A DNA stretch of 11,739 nucleotides from contig DGGQ01000084.1 in NCBI GenBank assembly GCA_002392275.1, positions 1 through 11,739 of the forward strand. The letters run 5' to 3'. The position numbers and the translations under genes were made by a program. The DNA is from Treponema sp. UBA3870 (lineage in GTDB: Bacteria > Spirochaetota > Spirochaetia > Treponematales > Treponemataceae). Below the pieces are notes generated by a model. It was not told where the DNA came from. It did no database searches and worked only from the letters and a program-made list of their open reading frames with translations. Below, piece after piece: positions 1 through 6,053 of this stretch (the stretch's first letter is position 1; each line of letters starts with the position of its first letter).

Positions 1-1290
1 GCGAAAAACGGAATCCTGTTCAAAACATCGGAAGCCCTGGAGAATGCGGGAAAAACAAAAGTCGTTGTGCTTGACAAGACTGGAACAATCACAAAGGGTG
101 AGCCGACAGTCACGGACATATTCGCAAACGGAATTGACGAAAAAATCTTTTTGCAAAAGGCCGCGTCCCTTGAGTCAAAAAGCGAGCATCCGCTTGCCAT
201 GGCTATAACAGAAAAAGCCCGCATGGAGAATCTTGAAACAAAAAATGTGGATTCGTTTATAGCCATACCGGGTAAGGGTTTAACAGCAATTCTTGATGGG
301 AAAAAAATTGACGGCGGAAATCTAAATTACATCCAGTCCGTAGCACCCAATTCCATAGACGCATATTCGCAAAAAAGGGCCGAGGAGCTGAGTCTCGAAG
401 GAAAGACCCCAATCTTTTTTACGGAGGACGGAGTGCTGCTAGGAGTGATAGCGGTTGCGGACACAATAAAGGAAGAAAGCCCGAATGCGGTTTCGGAACT
501 CAGGCGGATGGGCATCCACGTGGCAATGCTGACAGGGGACAACGAGCGTACGGCAAAAGCGATAGGCGGCATGGTTGCTGTGGACGAAATCTTTGCCGGG
601 GTGCTTCCGGATGAGAAAGAAAAAATTGTGAGGCGGTTCAAGGAAAATTCCAGGGTCTGCATGGTTGGTGACGGAATAAACGATGCTCCGGCGTTGACAA
701 CAGCGGACACTGGAATGGCAATTGGAGCTGGAACCGATGTTGCGATAGATGCTGCGGATGTCGTCCTTGTGAAAAGCAGGCTCACCGATGTTGTTTCCGC
801 AATCAGACTGAGCCGGAGGACCTTGACAAACATAAAGGAAAATCTTTTCTGGGCATTTTTCTACAACATAATTTTGATTCCGGTCGCTGCGGGTGTGTAC
901 CATAGTTGGCTGGGGCTTGATATGAATCCAATGTTCGGGGCCGCTGCGATGGGGCTTTCAAGTTTCTGTGTCGTGATGAACGCGCTCAGACTGAACCTAT
1001 TTAAAATCGGCAATGAAAAATCAAATAAAAGATTGAATAAATCAATTCTGGAAAACCACCAACCAAAGGAGAACGTTATGGCAAGCATGGAAAAGACATT
1101 GAAAATCAACGGCATGATGTGTTCAAACTGTGAAAGGCATGTAAGGGAGGCTCTTGAAAAAATTGACGGAGTTGAGTCAGCCGTTGCCGACCATGAAAAA
1201 AATTTGGTGACTGTAAAAATTACAAAAGACATTCCCGACTCCGATTTTGAAAAGGCAATCAAGGACGCGGGCTATGAATTTGTGAAATAA
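1..1290 (+). CDS. copA: Cu+-exporting P1B-type ATPase (C-terminal part) with a C-terminal HMA domain
   Basis: Pumps Cu+ out of the cytoplasm at the cost of ATP. The gene begins upstream of the window; 429 residues are visible. Numbering visible residues from base 1: phosphorylation motif DKTGT with Asp25; SEHPLA (HP motif of the nucleotide domain) near 63; TGDN near 178; GDGINDAPAL near 223. The last two membrane segments carry FFYN (near 288) and MGLSS (near 317), signatures of Cu+ (P1B-1) pumps. After a polar linker of about 27 residues comes a complete heavy-metal-associated domain with GMMCSNC (371-377). HMA domains are usually N-terminal in bacterial CopA, so a C-terminal copy is uncommon, though Archaeoglobus CopA has one at each end. 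Whether an N-terminal HMA also exists cannot be seen. The family call is firm; Cu+ rather than Ag+ or another ion is inferred from the membrane motifs. Confidence 0.95.
   Translation, partial: AKNGILFKTSEALENAGKTKVVVLDKTGTITKGEPTVTDIFANGIDEKIFLQKAASLESKSEHPLAMAITEKARMENLETKNVDSFIAIPGKGLTAILDGKKIDGGNLNYIQSVAPNSIDAYSQKRAEELSLEGKTPIFFTEDGVLLGVIAVADTIKEESPNAVSELRRMGIHVAMLTGDNERTAKAIGGMVAVDEIFAGVLPDEKEKIVRRFKENSRVCMVGDGINDAPALTTADTGMAIGAGTDVAIDAADVVLVKSRLTDVVSAIRLSRRTLTNIKENLFWAFFYNIILIPVAAGVYHSWLGLDMNPMFGAAAMGLSSFCVVMNALRLNLFKIGNEKSNKRLNKSILENHQPKENVMASMEKTLKINGMMCSNCERHVREALEKIDGVESAVADHEKNLVTVKITKDIPDSDFEKAIKDAGYEFVK
1065..1080 (+). promoter_or_regulatory. Internal ribosome binding site inside copA
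   Basis: AAAGGAG at 1065-1071, a six-base spacer and ATG at 1078-1080, in frame with copA. It lies exactly at the junction between the polar linker and the C-terminal HMA domain. Its strength and spacing match the start sites of bona fide genes in this window. Confidence 0.5.
1078..1290 (+). CDS. Possible nested CopZ-like copper chaperone made by internal initiation in copA
   Basis: This is the last 70 codons of the copA reading frame, starting at an in-frame ATG with an AAAGGAG Shine-Dalgarno sequence six bases upstream. The product would be a free HMA domain (GMMCSNC at residues 12-18), the same size as CopZ copper chaperones, which are about 70 residues. Known precedent: E. coli copA yields a free metal-binding-domain chaperone by programmed frameshifting; here the route would be internal initiation. 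Seen: the site and the domain boundary coincide. Inferred: that it is used. It could instead be a relic of a separate copZ gene fused in frame to copA after loss of the stop codon. Confidence 0.4.
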   Translation: MASMEKTLKINGMMCSNCERHVREALEKIDGVESAVADHEKNLVTVKITKDIPDSDFEKAIKDAGYEFVK

Positions 1291-1407
1291 GGTTACGCAA
1301 TTTTTACCCAGATATAAGCCAACTTTTTTCCAATATTGCTCCCTCACCCACTTAAATTTTATTTTGATTTTCGTTAAAATATCAGAAAAGTGGATGAGAG
1401 GTTTTTT
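1291..1407 (+). other. Intergenic region between copA and the lipoprotein gene
   Basis: This AT-rich gap of 117 bases holds no clear rho-independent terminator and no convincing operator. A TAAAAT at 1375-1380 could be a -10 element for the lipoprotein gene, but the hexamer 17 bases upstream (TTAAAT, 1352-1357) is a poor -35, so a promoter here is only weakly supported. Confidence 0.3.
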
Positions 1408-2475
1408 ATGTCAAAAAAGATTTGTCTGTTTGTTTTTGTCTCCACGATCATGTTGATTGCGACCGCATGTCAGATGACTGTCACGGAAAACGCAGGAAAG
1501 AAAATCGCGCCTGGAACATACCAGAGTGGCAGCGGGGAAAGCGTTGTGTTCGACAGGGACACAATTACTGTCTACAATTCAAGCGGCTCCATCGAGGCCA
1601 AGGGCAGCTACAAATATATCGACGGGGAACTTGCTGTAAGGTTCTCGGAGATTTACGACACGGACAGCAATTTGCACACACTGTCGGGCGACATTGCGGC
1701 AATCCGAGAAAAGTTTGATGAAATTATCAGGCGTGCCGTTCCAAAATCCCGGGAGGATGTTCACTGGATTTATGAATACGGTATCACAAACTACGGATAC
1801 GAATTTGTAAACTATGAGGCGGAAGTCAACAGGCTTCTTTCAAGGCGGATTGAAAATTATATAGCCCTACAGCGTGACATGTTTGTACGCGCGGCGCAAA
1901 AAAAATTCAATGACATGCACAGATTCAAATACTCAATCGACGACGATGGAAATGTAACACTGGACCAGGTGTTTTCAAACCTCACATGCTCCTCATCCTT
2001 TTTTCATTCGGGCGATAATGTTTTGAACGATTTTGAAAACAACATCCCATTTATTTTTGAGACAAACGGAGAATACTATATCGGAAATCCCAACACAAGC
2101 GGGAACACTTTCTATGCGACGGTCATGCACTACTACGACTTAAATGAACCGGTGGATGATGTCGTTGACTATTACAAGACAATGATTGAACAAATCCTGT
2201 GGGACAACGAGACCGAGGTTGTGGCGGAGGCATTCTATTACGAGCTGTACATACAAAGAAACCACAGCGTGCCGGAAATCCCGACCGCAAAAAAAATGAT
2301 AGACAAGGCCCTGACCTATGAAAAACTTGAGGGAACATTTACGCTCGATGAAACCCAGACCCTTGTGATTTCAAATGTGTCATGCAAATACCCGGAGCTT
2401 TCTGGAGAGACAATATCGCTTGGCAGCTTTACGCCGGTCGTGTCGTTCAGCGGGAAAATTCTTCGCAAATCCTAG
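1408..2475 (+). CDS. Putative lipoprotein of unknown family
   Basis: 355 residues from ATG 1408, chosen because GAGAGG (1396-1401) lies six bases upstream; an in-frame GTG at 1390 lacks such a site and would place charged residues ahead of the signal peptide. Residues 1-20 form a lipoprotein signal peptide: MSKK, a hydrophobic core and IATAC with the lipidated Cys21, a relaxed lipobox of the spirochaetal kind. The protein is therefore probably anchored facing the periplasm or cell surface. Residues about 34-80 alternate short beta-strand-like stretches with Gly turns (GTYQSGSGE, GSYKYIDGELAVRF), suggesting a small beta-barrel or sandwich. The middle is acidic and probably helical; the C-terminal 50 residues again look beta-rich. 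I recognise no family. It lies downstream of copA, but the gap and lack of metal motifs do not prove a copper role. Its last 29 bases overlap the convergent C-S lyase gene. Confidence 0.75.
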   Translation: MSKKICLFVFVSTIMLIATACQMTVTENAGKKIAPGTYQSGSGESVVFDRDTITVYNSSGSIEAKGSYKYIDGELAVRFSEIYDTDSNLHTLSGDIAAIREKFDEIIRRAVPKSREDVHWIYEYGITNYGYEFVNYEAEVNRLLSRRIENYIALQRDMFVRAAQKKFNDMHRFKYSIDDDGNVTLDQVFSNLTCSSSFFHSGDNVLNDFENNIPFIFETNGEYYIGNPNTSGNTFYATVMHYYDLNEPVDDVVDYYKTMIEQILWDNETEVVAEAFYYELYIQRNHSVPEIPTAKKMIDKALTYEKLEGTFTLDETQTLVISNVSCKYPELSGETISLGSFTPVVSFSGKILRKS

Positions 2476-3622
2476 AGAGGGCTTCCTCCAAAATCCGTCG
2501 TGGCGTTGCGACATTTATTCGCTGAAATTTTTCACCCTCGCTCCCAAACATGAGTCCGTAGTCAAGCCATACTTTTGCGTCATTCAGAATTCGCTTTGAG
2601 ATTTCAAGGTCGCTCAAATCGGTGAAAGCAGAAAAATCAAGCCACACAAGATAGCTTCCTTCCGGCTCCATCACACGAATTTTTGGGCAATGCTCCGAAA
2701 TATATTTTTCTGTAAAAAGAATGTTCCGCCAGATATAGTCCTTCGCGGCATCGAACCATTTTTCTCCATCCGAATATGCGGCTGTGGCTGCAACAATTCC
2801 CATCAGGCTTGGCTCATCATAACCCGTCCTGTCAATCTCCTTTTGAAATTCGTCACGGATTTTTTTGTTCTTGATTATTATGTTTGAAAACTGTAGTCCC
2901 GCAAGATTAAATGTTTTGCTCGGCGATGTGCAGATGATGGAATTTTCGGACGCTGCTTCGGAAAGATTTGCATAAACCGTGTGTACATTTTTTCCAAACG
3001 TTATGTCCGAATGGATTTCATCAGAAACGACAAGCACGTTATGCCTCAAACAGATTTCGCAGATTTTCAGAAGTTCATTTTTTTTCCATACGCGGCCACC
3101 AGGATTGTGCGGTGAACAGAGTATGAACAGCCTGACATTTTCCTCCGCAATTTTTTTTTCAAAATCATCAAAATCAATTTCGTATCTTCCGTTTCTCAGG
3201 ACAAGGGGATTGTTTACAACACGTCGACCGTTTGAGGAAATAACATTCGCAAAAGGATAGTAGACTGGTTTCTGGATTAAAACGGAGTCGCCTCTTTTTG
3301 TAAATGCACGTACAGCCGCTCCAATAGCAAAAACAACACCGGGTGTGTTCACAATTTCCTCATCGTGGATTTCAAAACCATGTCGTGTGCGGAACCAATT
3401 TTTTACTGCATCATAATATCGGGCATCCGGACGGCTGTATCCAAAAATGCCATGGAGCGAACGTTCCTGCAGCGCATCACAAATACATGGGGCGGTAGGA
3501 AAATCCATGTCCGCAACCCACAGACTGATTGCGTCCTTAGGTTTGTTCCTCTTTTCCGCAAGGTCATATTTTATTGCAAAAGTGTTTGCCCTGTCGATAA
3601 TTTTGTCGAAATCAAATTCCAT
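2447..3622 (-). CDS. malY: MalY/PatB-family PLP-dependent C-S beta-lyase (cystalysin-like)
   Basis: 391 residues, the usual length of the family. It is a fold-type I PLP enzyme that splits the C-S bond of cystathionine (to homocysteine, pyruvate and ammonia) and, in relatives such as T. denticola cystalysin, of cysteine, releasing H2S. Visible motifs: LWVADMDFPTAP near 34; GYSRPD at 61; PVYYPF at 119 (Tyr stacking region); CSPHNPGGRVWKK at 169; VVSDEIHSD near 198 with Asp201, which binds the PLP nitrogen; and SPSKTFNLAG with the Schiff-base Lys236. Near the C-terminus, QRINVATPRR probably holds the carboxylate-binding Arg. AGGAG (3633-3629) lies six bases before the ATG. It is transcribed alone from a strong promoter and diverges from the DUF4418 operon. 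The family is certain; whether its main job is cystathionine cleavage or cysteine desulfhydration is open. T. denticola cystalysin, its look-alike, is also haemolytic. Confidence 0.93.
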   Translation of the reverse strand: MEFDFDKIIDRANTFAIKYDLAEKRNKPKDAISLWVADMDFPTAPCICDALQERSLHGIFGYSRPDARYYDAVKNWFRTRHGFEIHDEEIVNTPGVVFAIGAAVRAFTKRGDSVLIQKPVYYPFANVISSNGRRVVNNPLVLRNGRYEIDFDDFEKKIAEENVRLFILCSPHNPGGRVWKKNELLKICEICLRHNVLVVSDEIHSDITFGKNVHTVYANLSEAASENSIICTSPSKTFNLAGLQFSNIIIKNKKIRDEFQKEIDRTGYDEPSLMGIVAATAAYSDGEKWFDAAKDYIWRNILFTEKYISEHCPKIRVMEPEGSYLVWLDFSAFTDLSDLEISKRILNDAKVWLDYGLMFGSEGEKFQRINVATPRRILEEALSRICEEFSR

Positions 3623-3679
3623 ATTGAACTCCTGCCCGTGAAATTTTTTTCAATATCCTTGACTTGCGCTGGCAAATAT

Positions 3680-3708
3680 AGTATACCATTTATTACCTAG
3701 TGATTCAA
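3680..3708 (-). promoter_or_regulatory. Sigma-70-type promoter of the C-S lyase gene
   Basis: On the - strand, -35 TTGAAT (3708-3703), a 17-base spacer and -10 TATACT (3685-3680), with TGG directly before the -10 forming an extended -10 element. The predicted transcript start near 3673 gives a leader of about 50 bases. I saw no riboswitch-sized structure in that leader. Confidence 0.65.
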
Positions 3709-3721
3709 TAGGGAATAAAAT
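3693..3721 (+). promoter_or_regulatory. Possible promoter of the DUF4418-ABC operon
   Basis: -10 TAAAAT (3716-3721), a 17-base spacer and a weak -35 TTACCT (3693-3698). It overlaps the divergent C-S lyase promoter, so the two may compete for RNA polymerase or share a regulator. The -35 is poor, and the AT-rich context makes a chance match plausible. Confidence 0.35.
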
Positions 3722-3766
3722 TTAAAAATAATAAAAGCAAAAAAACTATTTTCATGGAGTGAGTGT

Positions 3767-4180
3767 ATGAAAAAAAAGAACGTCATTTTTTCTGTCGCTT
3801 TGTTTGCGCTTGGAGTGTTAATCACGTTGGCCCCAATCTCATTTGCTAAGGTCTGCCCTGTTGGTGAAAAAGTTATGAAGTGTTTTTGGACAGGAAGGGT
3901 TGTAGTTTTTCTAGGAATTGGAACCGCACTGATTTCCGCAATACGATTTTTTATAGCGTCAAATGATTTTGCGTTTGCAGCTGATTTTGCGACTGCAATA
4001 AATGCCGCCGGGGTGATTCTTTTCCCAACTGCAATAATCGGTGTGTGCGGAAACCATGCCATGCAGTGCAATGCAATTACAAAACCAAGCCTGATTGTTT
4101 TGGGAATACTGACGCTTGTTGTACTTGCAGTTGATTTTGCACTCCGAATCATCAATAGAAAATCAGAAAAAAAATCCTGA
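3767..4180 (+). CDS. DUF4418-family membrane protein
   Basis: 137 residues, probably four membrane segments (about 7-27, 45-64, 72-92, 106-127) with a basic C-terminus. The paired motifs VCPVGEKVMKCFWTGR (29-44) and GVCGNHAMQC (92-101) match the DUF4418 family as I remember it; no function is established. With the N-terminus inside, both loops face outward, bringing Cys30, Cys39, Cys94 and Cys101, plus His97, Met37 and Met99, to the same side of the membrane. That arrangement could bind a metal or form disulfides; this is an inference. GGAG (3756-3759) lies seven bases before the ATG. The stop is seven bases from the next ATG and lies at the next gene's Shine-Dalgarno sequence, so translation is probably coupled to the permease. 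The gene likely supplies a partner for that ABC transporter. Confidence 0.85.
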   Translation: MKKKNVIFSVALFALGVLITLAPISFAKVCPVGEKVMKCFWTGRVVVFLGIGTALISAIRFFIASNDFAFAADFATAINAAGVILFPTAIIGVCGNHAMQCNAITKPSLIVLGILTLVVLAVDFALRIINRKSEKKS

Positions 4181-4187
4181 GGTGGCC

Positions 4188-5375
4188 ATGGCACAATCAT
4201 TATCCGTAAGGACTCTGGCGATAAAAAACTTGCAGAGAAGTCCATTCCGAACATTCTCCATGGCATTCCTTGTCGCTTTGTGCAGCGCAGTTCTTTTCGG
4301 AAGTTTTCTTTTGGCATCCTGCTTGAGAAACGGTATTTCCGGTATGAAAGAAAGGATTGGTGCAGATTTAATGATTGTGCCAAATGGTTACGGGCAGACA
4401 CTTGAGAGCGTCCTTCTTTCTGGCGAGCCAAATTATTTTTACATGGACAAGGGTATAGAAACAATTGTACGTGGAATCGACGGCGTAAAGGAAGTGACAA
4501 GCCAGTTCTATCTCACAAGCCTGAGTGAAAGCTGCTGTGATTTTCCTGTCCAGATTATTGGATTCGACCCTGAAAGCGATTTTCTTATAAAACCATGGAT
4601 TCAGAAATACAATGCTGATGGAGACAATCTTTTTGCCGGTTCAAATGTGAATGTCGAAAAAAATACTGTCTCATTTTTTTCAAAAACACACAGGGTTTCC
4701 GCAAGGCTTGCAAAAAGCGGTTCAGGAATGGACAACTCTGTTTTTGCAAATCTTGATACCGTGCGAAAAATTTATGAAGACGCATGTGAAAAAGGATTCG
4801 CATTCATCTCGGATGGCGATGTAAAAGAAAAAACTAGCGCAATCTTCATACGCATTGATGAAAAATCAAACGTGGATACTGTCGCCCTAAGGATTCGTGA
4901 ATCGATTGACGGGGTTCAGGTCATACAGCAGGGGAAATTTATTCGGACACTGAAAGACAAAATGGATTCGTTCGTTTTTTTTCTCCACACAATAAGCGTG
5001 CTGTTTTTGCTTGTAACGGTCGTCGTTCTTGCGATTGTATTTTCGCTCACATTTTTTGAACGGCGCAGGGAATTCTCCATTCTTCGTGTGCTTGGAGCGG
5101 ACCGGCGTTCATTAAGCAGCATCGTCATGCATGAGGCTTTATTTCTTGGAACAATTGGTTCGGCATGCGGTGTGTTTATTTCCGCTCTCATATTTCTTCC
5201 GTTCAACTTTTTGATTTCACAAAAAATTGCTATGCCATTTTGTATGCCAAATGCGGGAACAATAATTCTCTTCGCAATCATTTCGTGTGTTCTGCTTGTC
5301 GCCGCATGTTTTTTGAGCGCAATCCGAACCGCAATTAAGATTTCAAAACTTGAAGTATACTCTGAATCAAAATAG
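4188..5375 (+). CDS. FtsX/MacB-type ABC transporter permease
   Basis: 395 residues from ATG 4188, chosen because TGAGGTGG (4178-4185) lies just upstream; the frame stays open back to 4116, but that stretch reads over the DUF4418 gene. Topology is classical for the family: one membrane segment (about 24-46), a large outside domain (about 50-260) and three more segments (about 264-290, 315-340, 356-380). The motif ERRREFSILRVLGADRRSL (291-309) after the second segment is the coupling-helix signature of FtsX, LolC and MacB permeases. These use mechanotransmission to move lipoproteins, peptides or other envelope molecules rather than importing small solutes. It lacks the fused ATPase of MacB; the next gene supplies it. 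The substrate cannot be told from the sequence. Cys116-Cys117 lie in the outside domain. Confidence 0.9.
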   Translation: MAQSLSVRTLAIKNLQRSPFRTFSMAFLVALCSAVLFGSFLLASCLRNGISGMKERIGADLMIVPNGYGQTLESVLLSGEPNYFYMDKGIETIVRGIDGVKEVTSQFYLTSLSESCCDFPVQIIGFDPESDFLIKPWIQKYNADGDNLFAGSNVNVEKNTVSFFSKTHRVSARLAKSGSGMDNSVFANLDTVRKIYEDACEKGFAFISDGDVKEKTSAIFIRIDEKSNVDTVALRIRESIDGVQVIQQGKFIRTLKDKMDSFVFFLHTISVLFLLVTVVVLAIVFSLTFFERRREFSILRVLGADRRSLSSIVMHEALFLGTIGSACGVFISALIFLPFNFLISQKIAMPFCMPNAGTIILFAIISCVLLVAACFLSAIRTAIKISKLEVYSESK

Positions 5376-5384
5376 AGGTCCGAC

Positions 5385-6029
5385 ATGATAGCAGTTGAGA
5401 AAATATCAAAATCATTTAAATCAACACGTGGAACAGTAAGAGTCCTTGACAATTTTTCTTGCTCAATTTCTGATGGAGATTTTTTTGGAATCGCAGGAAA
5501 ATCTGGTGCGGGAAAAAGTACATTGCTTTCAATCATCGCGGGGCTACAGGAACCAGACTCAGGCAAGGTTTTGATTGAAGGGATGGACATTTTTTCTTTG
5601 AAAGACAAAGAGCGCTCTTCATTCAGAAATAAAAAAATTGGATTTGTCTCGCAGGAGCAGAGTTTTATTTCAAGTCTGACGGTAAAGGACAATGTCCGCC
5701 TTCCAATTTTTTTAGGAAAAGACACTGGGCAAAATGATTCTGAAAAAAAAGCGGAAAATCTTCTTGAGCGTCTTGGAATCAGGCATCTTGCGGACTGCTT
5801 TCCTTCAGAACTCTCTGGCGGTGAAAACCATCGTGTGCTTATTGCCCGCGCGTTGATGAACAATCCATCCGTTATCCTCGCTGACGAACCAACATCATCT
5901 CTTGACAGGGAGCAGGCAGAATCGGTCGTCCAGATTTTTAGGAGACTTGCCGATGGAGGAAAAACAATTGTCATGGTAAGCCACGATGAGTCCGCATTGA
6001 ACTCATGTGACAAAATTGTTCATCTATAA
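5385..6029 (+). CDS. LolD/MacB-type ABC transporter ATP-binding protein
   Basis: 214 residues, normal for LolD-like ATPases. Walker A GKSGAGKST (38-46), Q-loop Gln90, signature LSGGE (143-147), Walker B VILADEPTSSLD (163-174) with catalytic Glu168, and H-loop His200 are all present. The signature has Glu where LSGGQ has Gln, a tolerated but uncommon change, followed by NHR rather than the usual QQR. AGAGG precedes the ATG, and the gene starts nine bases after the permease stop, so both belong to one operon with DUF4418. It most likely drives the FtsX-type permease as a homodimer. It ends 24 bases from the convergent PLP-enzyme gene, with no evident terminator hairpin between them. Confidence 0.93.
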   Translation: MIAVEKISKSFKSTRGTVRVLDNFSCSISDGDFFGIAGKSGAGKSTLLSIIAGLQEPDSGKVLIEGMDIFSLKDKERSSFRNKKIGFVSQEQSFISSLTVKDNVRLPIFLGKDTGQNDSEKKAENLLERLGIRHLADCFPSELSGGENHRVLIARALMNNPSVILADEPTSSLDREQAESVVQIFRRLADGGKTIVMVSHDESALNSCDKIVHL

Positions 6030-6053
6030 AAATTACATTCAATCAAAAGCTGC

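Noticed and set aside
327..903. Two overlapping - strand open frames opposite copA
   Set aside because: The copA frame is unambiguous here (TGDN and GDGIND motifs), and the antisense translations look random.
3623..3680. Sulfur-responsive riboswitch (SAM type) in the C-S lyase leader
   Set aside because: The leader is only about 50 bases and shows none of the conserved core or helices of SAM riboswitches.
4167..4175. Run of A at the end of DUF4418 that could allow frameshifting into the permease frame, which is open from 4116
   Set aside because: The permease has its own good Shine-Dalgarno sequence and ATG at 4188, A runs are common throughout this window, and no stimulatory structure is evident.
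3697..4500. Open frame of 267 codons on the - strand
   Set aside because: It is antisense to DUF4418 and the permease start, has low-complexity content and no sensible ribosome binding site or domain.
4916..6013. Long open frame of 365 codons on the - strand
   Set aside because: It lies antisense to the permease and the ABC ATPase, whose motifs are intact. Its translation is Ser/Arg-rich with no recognisable domain, as expected of an antisense shadow.
6030..6053. Bidirectional terminator between the convergent ABC ATPase and PLP-enzyme genes
   Set aside because: The 24-base gap has no stem with a following T run on either strand; the short AGC/GCT pairing just inside 6054 is too weak to call.
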